From positions 744,001-808,000 of the forward strand of contig NC_089460.1 of NCBI RefSeq assembly GCF_026210795.1: a stretch of 64,000 bases of DNA, written 5' to 3'. Made by a program: the position numbers and the translations under genes. Of this stretch, positions 46,591 to 57,892 are shown piece by piece (within the stretch, counting starts at the first letter, position 1; every line of letters begins with the position of its first letter). The notes below the pieces were generated by a model that was not told the origin of the DNA, made no database searches, and saw only the letters and a list, made by a program, of their open reading frames with translations. Origin of the DNA: Rhizophagus irregularis (taxonomy: Eukaryota; Glomeromycota; Glomeromycetes; Glomerales; Glomeraceae).

Positions 46591-47400
46591 TCAATCAATC
46601 CTAAAATTTTCTTCAACGGGAATTAAATGACGCGTCCTTTTACTCTTCTTTTTCTTTATCCTTTCGGCATAATATTCATGAGCTAAAGAATGAATTTCTG
46701 GTGGGAAAGGGGAAGGGATTTCACTTCTTCCAGGTCTAGAAATTGGATTTCTCAAAAATACTATAGAACAAGTATTAAAATTAACTTCTAAGTATTCTGG
46801 TATAAATAAGAAAGGTTGCATGTATGGTATTGGCTTAAATGTAAGGCCTTTCGGTGTCATGGGCTCAGTGAGATAAGGTACAGCACGAGGATCAATACTG
46901 ATAATATCACCATCTTTAGCCAATTTGGACGGAACAGAAACCTATTTTTTAAAAAAATTCATTAATTAATTGAAAACAATTTAATTAGAAAATAAATAGT
47001 TAATTACCTTTTTGCCATTAACACTAACTTTTCCGTGAATAATTATTTGTCTGGCTGCCCAAATACTACTGGCGAAACAACTTCTAAATACAATAAAATC
47101 CAACCTTCTTTCTAAACTAGCATAAGTTAAAACAGAAACAGGAGGATGTTGTTCTTCTTTCTGTTCTTTAATATTGCTTGTAGGCAATTTTGGTTCAAAC
47201 AGTCTACGAAATTGTTGTTCATTTAATTGAGCTCCATGATAAGCTCTTGTATCTTTTTTTGCTTGCCATTTTTGTTGAAATAAAGTACGATTTTGTGACC
47301 TAGGTAGTCGATCACCGCGTTGATGAATAATAAATAAATTTTTTTTTGACCATGACATTCGAATTAGACCTCGTGAAAAACTATCCTTTGGTTTACGCAT
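46591..47400 (-). CDS. NAM9: Mitochondrial small ribosomal subunit protein uS4m (Nam9)
   Basis: Binds rRNA in the mitoribosome small subunit. Two exons, 47400-47008 and 46941-46591, join in phase 0 to 247 codons. The N-terminus has the mitochondrial uS4 pattern: [20 protein letters not shown], and [16 protein letters not shown]. The S4 RNA-binding domain is visible as [37 protein letters not shown] and the exon-2 start [18 protein letters not shown]; the intron cuts the S4 domain between its two halves. A basic C-terminal extension ([16 protein letters not shown]) is normal for fungal homologues. Strong assignment. Confidence 0.88.
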
Positions 47401-47833
47401 GAAAAAAAATCCGTCAAAACAAAGAAGACAATAAAAAAAAAAGATCGGTTATCGAATGAATTTCTTTCAGTCATGTGATATGATAAAATTTGCGTAAATC
47501 CCGTCAAACACCCATCAAATTCCTGAAAGCTCATCTGTTTTTTGTAAATTGATAATCAGGGTGATAAGGTTTATCATTTTAATCCCAATAAGACGATTGA
47601 TGATTAACTAAGTTAATATTTTAGGAGATATTATTTATTTTATAGAAAATAAGCATGCTTGATAATTTTGAAGAGAGATAACGTACATTATATATACTTT
47701 TTAAATTTTAAAAAAACGCGAAAGTACCTTTTATATAACGACGTTACATATCACCATTATTTTTCACAACCGGTTACAATAGAATTTTGCATATCAAATT
47801 TGACTAAACAGCTTAAGCTATACTTAATAAAAA
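47401..47833. promoter_or_regulatory. Divergent promoter region of uS4m and the REEP gene
   Basis: 433 bp between two opposite start codons. AT-rich; includes a poly-A stretch near 47440 and an ACGCGAAAG word near 47715. No coding content of its own. Confidence 0.45.
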
Positions 47834-48685
47834 ATGGTAACAAGTGAAGGTTCGGACAAAGCTGGCAAAAACCAGGAGTTAGCATTACAGAGGTTGCCGA
47901 CAACTGCAGCACTTGAAAAAGTTTTGCAAGTTCTCGAGTCTAATAGTCCGCTAAATCTTACGCCAATAACAAATTTCGTTCGACAAGAATTTATATCAAG
48001 GATATCATTTTTTGAAAATAAAACATCAAAGACATGGTTATTCAGAAGTTTTGTTCAACTTGGAATTCCACCATTATATTTATTCATAGCTTTAAGCATT
48101 ATCTTGGGATCGATGATTGGGAATATGTATAAGAGATCGGTTTATCTTTTATGTAATTTGGTGGGTGTGGTATATCCTGCGTATAAATCGATTCAAGCTA
48201 TTGATTTATTATCGGCGACAAGCGAAGGTGAAGTGTCTAATTCTTCAATTGTAATTATTAATGAACAAAAGCAATGGTTAACTTATTGGGCGGTATATGG
48301 ATGGCTACAAGTTGTAGATTATTGGTCAACTTGGTTATTAGAAATGTTTCCAGGATACAATTTGTTTAAATTGATATTTCTTTATTGGGCACAAAATAAT
48401 CGTTCAAGAGGTGCTACTTTGATCTTTGAAAAAATATTAAAACCTTTATTGCAAAAAAATATTCAGAACAATAACAAAATTGTTTCATCATCTACAAATC
48501 AAAAACAACGACAAACACTCCGGCAAAGACAGCAACAGCAATATAACGGCAATGAATTATACCATCAACAACAATCTGGCTCGCTTACATCTGAACCAAC
48601 ACCTGAGGAGATATGGAGAAGAGATACTGTTGTAACGTCACGTGAAAGTGAAATTAAACCATATCGTTTAAATAATAATGTATAG
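47834..48685 (+). CDS. REEP/Yop1 (TB2/DP1/HVA22) family protein
   Basis: These proteins form hairpins in the ER membrane and curve it into tubules. Intronless, 283 codons. The domain spans about residues 80-215: LYLFIALSIILGSMIGNMYK, LLCNLVGVVYPAYKSIQAID (the family signature N-x-V-G-x-x-Y-P-A-Y-x-S), then KQWLTYWAVYGWLQVVDYWS and YNLFKLIFLYWAQNNRSRGA. The N-terminal 75 residues are longer than in Yop1. The C-terminal tail is Gln/Arg-rich and disordered. Which subfamily (REEP1-4 or REEP5/Yop1) is not resolved. Confidence 0.85.
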   Translation: MVTSEGSDKAGKNQELALQRLPTTAALEKVLQVLESNSPLNLTPITNFVRQEFISRISFFENKTSKTWLFRSFVQLGIPPLYLFIALSIILGSMIGNMYKRSVYLLCNLVGVVYPAYKSIQAIDLLSATSEGEVSNSSIVIINEQKQWLTYWAVYGWLQVVDYWSTWLLEMFPGYNLFKLIFLYWAQNNRSRGATLIFEKILKPLLQKNIQNNNKIVSSSTNQKQRQTLRQRQQQQYNGNELYHQQQSGSLTSEPTPEEIWRRDTVVTSRESEIKPYRLNNNV

Positions 48686-48888
48686 TAAATAGTAATTAAT
48701 TTTATAAGTAATGCATTCATTTAATAAATTTAATAAAAATTTTTTTAATATTTCATTTTAATTATAATTCTTTCTGATACTCATTTTATTAATGCAAAAT
48801 AATAATAAAGTAAAATATCAAATAATTAATGAAATCCAAAGAAAAAGTTTTTGTAATTGATATTTAACCAGATGATTTTGTAATTTAA

Positions 48889-49514
48889 TTAAGATTCCAT
48901 TATTTCGCGAAGACGACGAACAGTTGAACGTACTGTAGCAGCTGTAGTGGTACTGTTTGAAACAAAAATATGTATAATTTTAAATGAAGGTTATGAAAAT
49001 AAAAACAATAACGTATAGATGATAACTTACGAAACGGTCCATGCACCACCCGCTAATACTTTTTTGCATGCACGACATTGCCAGATACCTACAGCTTTTC
49101 TTTTGACGGTATCCTGACATACAAAAAGTTTAATTAGTCAACTTCAAAAGACATCAAAGAAATAAATTTTTCAAAAAAAAAAAAACAAAAAAAAAATTTT
49201 GCATACCTTTCCACAAAAACCGCAGGTATATTTTCCATGTTGAGTAATTTCCATCTTTTTGATCTGTTTCCTTAATGAGGCACCATAACGGGTACCATAT
49301 TTACCGACAACTCCAACCTATTTATACAACAAACCAAAAGAAAAATGGACGATGCAATTATATATTAATAATAAATTAAGAACCGATCAGATTAAAATCA
49401 TAACATTTCGAACCTTCTTTGTTCGTTTGGCCTATATCCATTAAAGTAAAAATGAATAAAGATTAACATACAAAATTATTAAAGGATAAAATTCATTGAT
49501 AAGCTGCTTACCAT
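48889..49514 (-). CDS. RPL43: 60S ribosomal protein eL43 (L37A)
   Basis: A zinc-binding protein of the cytosolic large subunit. Five exons give 92 codons, the exact family length. Exon 1 is only the ATG (49514-49512), directly followed by GTAAGC. Exon 2 encodes AKRTKK, exon 3 [20 protein letters not shown] to YTCGFCGK, exon 4 [20 protein letters not shown], and exon 5 [20 protein letters not shown]. The four cysteines CGFC and CRAC form the zinc ribbon. Start codon separated from the body by an intron is common in ribosomal protein genes. Head to head with the cullin gene. Confidence 0.95.
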
Positions 49515-49979
49515 TAGGATAGATGCGCGTAAAATAAAGAAAAATAATTAGGGCAGAGGAAGAAATAAAAAAAAAGGGTAATCTCGATTAAAAAAATTAC
49601 ACAAGATTCAACCAATCGTACTTAAGTAGATCGGTTATGCATATACCATAAATTCAACCGGATAAAAATTCGCAGCTCACATTCAAATAATCTTTGTTTC
49701 TAAAAGTAAGTAGATATTACTTTCGCGAATTTTTTTTAATATAAATTTTAAAAGATTAATAGAAGTTCTTGCTTAGATCTCTGCTTGGGAATTTACATAA
49801 TTATTCTAAAACACGTAATATATAACAGATCACAATATTTTTGAAATTTAGAATATTATTTAAATAAAATAATTGTGAAAGTTAATTATTATATGTTCTT
49901 TATTTATTAATTCAAACAAGTTAGTTTGTTAGCCTAATTCAATAAATTTTGTAGTTATAAGGCAAATTCTTTATCAACA
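49515..49979. promoter_or_regulatory. Divergent promoter region of eL43 and cullin-4
   Basis: 465 bp between opposing starts. AT-rich without a coding frame; contains the first-exon flank of eL43 and the 5' region of the cullin gene. Confidence 0.45.
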
Positions 49980-52900
49980 ATGAGTTCACGTTCTCGTCAA
50001 AATACTATCAATCGTATCAATACCAACGCTAATAATAACAATAATAATAATGAAGAAGAACGTGGTGGAGCTATAAAGCGTACTCGTTTAGATAATGCTA
50101 ATTACACTTCAACGCACACTTTTTCGAGTTCATCGTCATCATCTACTGCTGTCGCCGCTGCTACCGCATCTAGCAGTTCCTCATATGATAATTTTATAGG
50201 AAAAACATCGAAAAAATATGATCTTGTCAATCATGGTAAAGATTTGATTTTTCCTTCACATAAGCCGATCCCAGATAGGCCAAATGATGCTGTACGGCAA
50301 GGTCCTCAAAAACAACCAATTAAGAAATTAGTTATTAAGGGTCTAAAAGGTAAATTAAACTAAATGCTATTAATTTTTTTGAAGTTATTAATGTTAATCT
50401 TCTAATAGATAAACCAAAGTTACCGGATAATTATGAAGAAGTAACATGGTCAAAGCTTCAGGCAGCGGTTCAAGCTATCTTTAATTATCAACGCATTGGC
50501 ACTAGTCTTGAAGAACTTTATAAAGCTTGTGAAAATCTTTGTTTACATAAAATGGCTCCATCACTTTATAAAAGATTAGCAGGGGAAATCGAAGAACATT
50601 TGAAAGTGGAGAAGACTAAGCTTGAAAAGTAAGTTAATTATATATTCCTTTAGGTTTATATTTCTATATAGTCAAGCAATTAATACATTTTTATTTTAGT
50701 AATTTAAACGAAAACGATACACTTCTTATAGTTGTAAATAAATGTTGGCAGGCACATTGTGAACAAATGGTAACTGTTGATAGTTCGACTTAACCTTGTT
50801 TTTTTAATGTTATTATTCAAAAAAACTCATCAAGTATTCCTTTAATGTAGGGTTTAATCCGAAGTATATTTTTGTATCTTGATCGAACTTATGTACTTCA
50901 AACTTCTGGAGTTATTTCAATATGGTTAGCGTGTAAATCAGAACCAAAATATTTATATCGCTAGATATTAATAGCATATCATAATATTAATTGATATCTT
51001 TAGGGATAAAGGACTTGAAATTTTCCAAAAACAAATTATGTCTTCATCGGCAGGTGATATAAAAAAGAAGACAATGAACGGTTTAATCACGCTCATCAGA
51101 CTCGAAAGGTAATGTCAAAATTCAATATATATATATATATGTATATATCTTTATCGTCCCTTTTACATTATTAATTCTTTTTTCATTAACAATAGAAACG
51201 GTGATTCCGTTGACCGTCGTCTTCTGCATTCCCTTATTCATATGTTTATTGATCTTGGAATATATTGCCCTAGTTTTGAAAATCTATTCTTGATGGAAAC
51301 CCGTAGTTATTATCATCATGAAGGAATAAGCCTTGTAAGCGAAATCACAGTGCCGAGATATCTAAAACATGTAAAGAAACGTTTAAGGGAAGAAAGTGAC
51401 AGAGTTTCGAATTATTTGGATTGGAAAACGAAAAATCCACTGACAAAAGTAGTAGATGATGAATTAATAAAGAGACATGTTGATACACTTTTGGAGAAAG
51501 GTTAATACCGAACTTTATATGTAATATTTTATGATTTATAGTATTAAGCTTCTTTAAATTTGTTACTTAGGCTTCAATGATATGATGGAGGACCAACATG
51601 CAGATGAGCATATACAAGAATTAGGAAGATTATATGATCTTTTGGCTCGAGTCAACTCTCTTGATCGTCTGCGTCTTTACTTCGGAAATTATATTAAGGT
51701 CACACAACTTATTTACTTAACAATTTATGAATTCGTAGCAACTCAACATATTAAATGAACTTTCCTACCAATAGAAAACCGGTTCAAATATAGTTAACAA
51801 CGTAAATCAAGAATCAACTATGGTTGAAGATTTGCTTGCCCTGAAAAAGAAAATGGATAGTATTGTTGCTATATCATTTGACCGAAATTATAATTTTGCA
51901 CACGCCGTAAAAGAGAGTTTTGAGGTGTTCATTAATCAACGTCAAAATAAACCTGCCGAACTTATTGGTAAGAAATCCCATTAATTTTTTTTACTATATA
52001 TTTGTATGCCTAACATGTTATTTAACTATTTGTCAGCCAAGTATGTCGATTTGAAACTGAAACTTGGTAATAAACGTATGGATGATTTAGAAATCGAAAA
52101 GACGTTGGATGAAGTATTGGTTTTATTCAGATATATTCAAGGTATCCATCCTCTACTTTATCTTCTTAATTCTTCTTAATTCGTAGTAATTAAATAATTT
52201 GACTTTTAACGCATATTTGATATTTCATGTAGGGAAAGATATATTTGAGGCCTTTTATAAGCGTGACCTTGCAAAACGTCTTTTGCTTAACAAGAGTGCA
52301 TCATTTGATTATGAGAGGAGCATGTTATCCAAATTGAGAAAAGGTAAATTCAATTGTTCTGCTTTAATCAATACAAGTGAATTTCTTAACATTAATATTT
52401 GTATTTATAACAGAATGTGGACCGGGGTTCACAAGCAAACTGGAAGGCATGTTTAAGGATATTGACCTTTCTAGAGATTTTATGAATTCATTTTATGTAA
52501 GTTTTAAATTACAATTCTTAAAATATTAAATTTTTAATGTAAGAACATTCATTAACATAACTTTTGTTTCAAGCATTCTAGAATTTCTGAGAATTTAAGA
52601 ACAAACATTAAAATTGATCTTTATGTAAATGTGCTAACCCAAGGATTTTGGCCCACATATTCACCAGCACCACTTATCTTGCCACCTGTTGTAAGTTCTG
52701 ATATATTTTACTTAATAGATATGTTTCTTATTATATTAAAATTATCAATTTTTGTTTTAATAGATGGCAGAATGTCAAGAAATATTTAAGGAATTTTATC
52801 TCAGCAAACATGGAGGACGAAATTTAAAGTGGCAAAATTCTTTAGGTCATTGCCTATTGGCAGCAGAGTTTCCGAAAGTAAATATTGGTTTTAACATTAA

Positions 52901-53726
52901 TTTTTTAGTCAATAACTTATAACTGAAATTTCTTATTTTATTCATTTATTTTTTTTTTATTTTTGAAAAAAATAGGGAAACAAAGAATTAGTCGTGAGTT
53001 TATTCCAAGCAGTAGTGTTATTACAATTTAATGACTTGAAGCTAAAAGAAAGAATTTCATACGAACACATTAAAGAACATACAGGAATTGGTTTGTAAGC
53101 TATTTATTTGATATTCCTTTTGAATATTTATTAACGTGTAAATTTATTTGCGCCTATTTAGAGAAAAAAGAACTTGATCGTACGTTACAATCATTAGCAT
53201 GTGGTAAAGTTCGCGTTCTTAAAAAACATCCAAAGGGACGTGATGTGAGTCCCACTGATTCTTTTAGTGTAGACGAAATGTTTGATGTCAAATTTTTCCG
53301 CATTAAAGTTAATGCTATTCAAATGAAAGAAACGGTAAGTGTAAATAGAATCATCAGGAAAAATTATTTTCTTTATTTAACCTTATTTTGCTTGTGGTAT
53401 AGTTGGAAGAAAATCAGGAAACTAATGAGCGTGTCTTCCTGGATCGACAATATCAAGTGGATGCCGCGTTAGTCCGAATAATGAAAATGCGAAAGAAACT
53501 TAGTCATAATGAACTAGTTTCTGAATTATTGTCACAGTTAAAATTCAAAGCACAGGTAAATTCAAAGCTCAATAAACTACTATATTTATATTTAAATTGC
53601 AAATTCTAATTATTCTATTGTTTATTATAGGTATCAGATATTAAGAAACGTATAGAATCTTTGATAGAGCGTGAATACTTAGAAAGAGATAGTGAAGATC
53701 CATCAATACTTAAATATTTGGCTTAA
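49980..53726 (+). CDS. CUL4: Cullin-4, scaffold of CRL4 ubiquitin ligase
   Basis: Scaffolds a RING-type ligase with DDB1-like adaptors. More than a dozen exons with GT-AG introns; borders checked include 49980-50349, exon starts at 50409 and the last stop at 53724-53726. The N-terminal 100 residues are a low-complexity Asn/Ser/Ala extension. Cullin repeats follow: [40 protein letters not shown]. The homology core has [51 protein letters not shown] and [13 protein letters not shown]. The C-terminus carries the neddylation site region [20 protein letters not shown] (first Lys of KMRK) and [25 protein letters not shown]-like and the whole core fit CUL4 better than CUL1 or CUL3, from memory. Starts and ends are clear; a few internal splice sites are by eye. 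Confidence 0.9.
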
Positions 53727-54028
53727 CTTTTTTTAATTTTCATTAATAATAAGTTTATTAAATAGCAATTTATTATGTTTTAAACCTGTGATTATGTTTT
53801 TAATTTCAATAAAACGTTAAAATTTTGCTAAATTTAAGTTTCTCTTATCGAGTGAATTTTTTCAATATATCACTTTTTCGAGTTGTAGCTTGTAAATTAA
53901 ACGTTACTAAAAACAAAGTTATCTTACCATTATTTTTTAAATGATTTGTTACTTTTATATATAAGAGTAAATAATAAATTATAAATTCAAAGGTTAAAAA
54001 TACTCATGTAAACTGTGTACATTTTTTT
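53727..54028. other. Intergenic between convergent genes
   Basis: AT-rich 3' flank shared by cullin-4 and mL44. AATAAAA near 53809 may be a polyadenylation signal. Confidence 0.5.
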
Positions 54029-55381
54029 TTAACTTGCTGGTGTATCGCAAACTTTTGTTGGTATATAACTCATTTGTTTTTGATGCGTATCAATAGCGGA
54101 TGGTAGTGTAAAATCTTTAATTTCTTTAAAATAATAATTTACTAAAGCATTCTTTGCAGCCTATATATAAAATTAATAAGAAATCAATAAGGAATCTTAA
54201 TTTTTTGTAATACAACTAATAGCTACCCTGAATTCCGCCATCTTCAAGTTACTACCAAACCCTTCAGCTAGCTTTTCGGTATCCGAATATACACCGATGA
54301 CAAAAATGGGTTCCTTCGTTAAACGGCCAGCTTCAAATAACAATCTATATTTATGTTAAAATACGTTATATAACGTTCTAATTTAATTCTTAACGTTACA
54401 AGAAATACCTAGAAATAGGTGGCTCTCGTCCTAGACGTCGCATTAACGCGGATAAATCTTTTTTTGGTGTTTTGACATCATATACTTGTTGAATATCCAA
54501 ATCTCTTGATAGCAAATAATCTTGGACAAACTTTCGTGCAGAATTTGGCCCCTATTAATGGAGTAAAAGTGAATAACAAATCCTTGTATGATAAGAGAGT
54601 ACTGTTTTACTACTTGCTTTGTCCAAATATAATGCTCCAACAATTGCCTGTACAGCCTGAGCCATAACATATCCAATCTTATTGGAAATTTTGCGTGATT
54701 CGTATAGAACATTATTTTCATCTGTAGATCCTGATTGATCCTCAATAGCAGATGAAATATATAAATCTGTCGACTGAATGAATTTTTAGTTTAACGAAAC
54801 ATTTACATGTAAAGAAAGGGGAGAAATAAACCAAACTAATTAAAAAGACCAACCTCAGACCACCTCATAACATACTTTAATCCAATTTCACTACCAAATG
54901 TTGATAGAGTACCGATCCCATTATAAATATTCACTATTTTTTCCAAGTAGTTTGTGTGCAATAGTGGAAACTTCATATGAAAATATTCTGTAATATAAAG
55001 TTCTATCGCGCACTTCCCTAAGTGAATAAAAGAAGGTTTTTAATTCACAAAACTTGCTAAATGATAAGTTCTAAAACTAAACGTGCCTAGTTCTTTAAAG
55101 CGTTTGTTTGGTGATAAATTAGTATCTGAGAAGCTTTTATGCGTAACGGCTTGCAGTAATATTTTGGGGTCAGAAAAATTAAGATGCATACGCGCTGCAA
55201 ACGCGTATAATGCTGGTGATATTACATCCTTTTGGTCCTTATGTGTTATTTTGTTTTTTTCTTCGATATAAAATGTATTAGTGTTTGAAAAGGAACGAAT
55301 TGTAACAAAACAATTGTGACGCAATAAAATATTCCTATTGATAATTGAGTAATTTTTAACCAACGAAAACAACGAAAACAT
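54029..55381 (-). CDS. MRPL44: Mitochondrial large ribosomal subunit protein mL44
   Basis: An RNase III-like fold protein of the mitoribosome. Start at 55381; the first 30 residues (MFSLFSLVKNYSIINRNILL) are a plausible mitochondrial targeting peptide. The RNase III-like part has HLNFSDPKILLQAVTHKSFS, RFKELGKCAIELYITEYF and IGYVMAQAVQAIVGALYLDK. After PTPKK-like VYDVKTPKKDLSALMRRLGR comes a dsRBD-like segment (FVIGVYSDTEKLAEGFGSNL, KMAEFRAAKNALVNYYF). The stop is at 54029. Exon 1 (55381-55087) ends at a GC donor followed by an AG acceptor at 55018; only this join gives KELGKCAIELY. Catalytic acidic residues of true RNase III are not evident, as expected for mL44. Confidence 0.82.
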
Positions 55382-55644
55382 CGAAAATTTTCTATTACGC
55401 GATTAATTTATTTTTGATGATTAAAAAAAAAAAAATTTGCGCCTACTTAAATTCACATGTACGACAGTATTTAATGATGAAATGTGCATCTAGTTTTTAC
55501 ATATAACTCGCATTTTGTCGACTAATTACAAATTACACTACACTCCTTTAAAAAAAAAGAGCTTTTGCTGTGAGAAAAAAAATTATACCTTATCCAACAC
55601 CGCCAATATCTTTGCCTTATTTTCTTAGCTTAACATCTTAAGCA
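55382..55644. promoter_or_regulatory. Compact divergent promoter of mL44 and the TBC1D20-like gene
   Basis: Only 263 bp separate the two start codons, the shortest divergent gap in the window. AT-rich; contains CGACTAATTACAAATTACAC near 55518 and pyrimidine tracts before 55645. Confidence 0.5.
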
Positions 55645-57305
55645 ATGTCAAGGAAAAATAAACCTAATTTGCGGAGGAGAAATGTCAGTTCGAAGAAAGT
55701 TCCGCAGGAAAGAATAAATCAGATCAATGAAGCTTTTATGAAAAAGAACATACCCGAACTTCGAAAATTAGCAACTACAGGCCCTGGTTTGGTCAATGAT
55801 GGGTTACGACGGTTATGTTGGTAAGTATAACGATTTTTGTAAATAAAAATTGTCGGGTTAATTTATAATTTCAAATTAGGCCATTACTTTTGCATTGCGA
55901 ACCTTACGAACCTTACGATAAGAAAGATCTTCAAGGTTTGAAGTGAATCCCAATTAGATTATTCGAACTATTTATTTCCAATTAAAACTAATTAATGATC
56001 GTTTTTATAGAGGAACATAAAGACGAGCGTCAAGTTCTACTTGATGTAGATCGGTCGTTTGTCTATTATCCTAAAGGTAAATGTTAGTATTTAAATGTTC
56101 GAATTATTCGTCGATCGTCATTTTAATATCATTGCATAACAAGGGCTAAATAATGCTACGAAAAAACATATGCAATCCGAATTGAAAGACGTTATCGTAG
56201 GAATTTTACGGAGGCATCCCAAGCTTGCATATTATCAGGTATGGATTTGATAGCTAACATGCTTGCCATTTATTCAATTACAATCGTTATTAACATAATT
56301 TTATTAGGGATTCCATGATATATGTTCAGTTCTTCTACTTGTATTGGGAAATAAAGAATCTGCTATTAAGGCGGGAGAGAATATTGCTATTTTTTTATTA
56401 AGATATCCTTATTTATATCAAATACATTAATTTGCTACATTTATTTGCGATTCCTTAACTCCGATGAACGGATGCGATGCTCGATTCATTAGAACCTATT
56501 ATGAAGCAACTTACTCTTTTGAACACTTTGATTCGATTGGAAGACCCAGCAATTGCAGATTTTCTTGAAAAGTCAAATACTTTACCGTATTTTTGCCTTA
56601 GTTGGGTTATAACTTGGTGTAGTCATGATGTTCGAGATTTATCGAAAGTTGTTCGTTTATTCGATTTTTTCATCTCATCAGATCCTTTAATTTCAATATA
56701 CTTATCTGCTAGAGTAAGTAATATTAATTATATTAAATTTTTTTGTATAAATTTATTAATGATATATATATAACAACAGATTGTCATTAGCCGTCACAAA
56801 GAATTATTAGCGCTAGAGTGTGATGGTGCAATAGTTCATACATTTTTATCAAAATTTCCTCAGTATATTGATATAGATGAACTAATTTCAAAAACAATTC
56901 AACTGTATAATAAGTACAGAAAGTTCTGCCCTCTTGTACTTAAAAAGGCAATCAATGAAGCGTTGGATGAAACGTACTTATTGTCAATTATCGTTTTTTT
57001 TTTTATTTTTTAAGAAAGAATTTAATTTAATCTTCTTAATATTTATTAGATCCTGTGCCATATTATACGAACAACATTGGCTAAAATTAAAAGTTGACGA
57101 ACCCATCAATTATTTGGCTGTGGATAAGATTCTTTCTTCGCCTTATTCGGCTAAAAAGTCTATGCAAATTAAAAATTCAGAGAAACCAAATATGCTAAAT
57201 AAAAAACGGGTAGTCATGGTGTTAATAAGTGCTACTCTTTTTTATTGGTTATTTAATAAAATTTTAATATCATTCTATGAACGAAACCATAAAATCAATT
57301 ATTAA
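55645..57305 (+). CDS. TBC1D20: TBC1D20/Gyp8-type RabGAP with C-terminal membrane anchor
   Basis: GTPase-activating protein for ER-Golgi Rabs (Rab1/Ypt1 in relatives). Eight exons: 55645-55820, 55880-55935, 56011-56076, 56144-56238, 56308-56402, 56470-56713, 56780-56973 and 57050-57305, total 393 codons; human TBC1D20 is about 403 by memory. Residues show the arginine finger in VLLDVDRSFVYYP and the glutamine finger in AYYQGFHDICS. ALSWLITW-like FCLSWVITWCSHDVRDLSKV and RLFDFFISSDPLISIYLSAR match the TBC1D20 subgroup. The C-terminal VVMVLISATLFYWLFNKIL is a single membrane anchor. The intron between exons 5 and 6 is of the AT-AC U12 type. The donor of the last intron (GTACTT) was chosen because it gives EALDETSCAILYEQHW. 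Confidence 0.88.
56403..56469 (+). other. U12-type AT-AC spliceosomal intron
   Basis: A 67-nt intron within the TBC1D20-like gene. Donor ATATCCTTAT right after AG; branch site TTCCTTAAC at 56451-56459 (perfect match to the minor-spliceosome consensus as I know it); acceptor ends GAAC, 11 nt after the branch A. No GT or AG pair in this interval would keep the frame. Removing it joins LL-R-DAMLDSLEP, matching the family. Confidence 0.88.
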
Positions 57306-57892
57306 ATCAACACAATTAGAACAATTAGAGCAAAAAAAAAGAAAAAGAAAATATATATATTATTAGAATTATTTATAACTAGAAAAAATATCACCGAAAT
57401 TATAGAAATATGAACTAGACTTAGTATGGTGTAAGTTACATAACGTTATTAATTGATATAAACATATAAACAGTTTATTTATCATTCCCATTCCTCATCT
57501 TTGCACTTCCTACCATATTACAAATTTTTTATTAGAATTTTACAATAATAGAATAAAAAATATAATATTTTGCACGAAGATGGTGGAATCCAATCGATAG
57601 ATTTTATTAAAATTTCCGCCATGTGAAAAAACGCGTTTATACGCGAGATGCTCGAGGTAAACAATATCAGATAATCATCAAGGCTTATCTGTTATCTGTT
57701 ATAGGTTTATCATGCAGTGATTGTAGTAGGAAGTAGGAACAGTTTACAACATTTATTTCTGTTTTTACTTTTTAGTTTAAATTGTTAAATTTAATTTCAC
57801 GCGCCAAGCACTTTCTTATAGAATACTTTATTTTGCTTTTCACAAAGAGCGGAAGCCTTATATAAAACGTTGATAAAGAAAAAAGAAGTTAA
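57306..57892. other. Intergenic between tandem plus-strand genes
   Basis: 3' flank of the TBC1D20-like gene and promoter of the next; contains an ACGCGTTTATACGCGAGATG word near 57631, GC-richer than its surroundings and palindrome-like. Confidence 0.45.
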
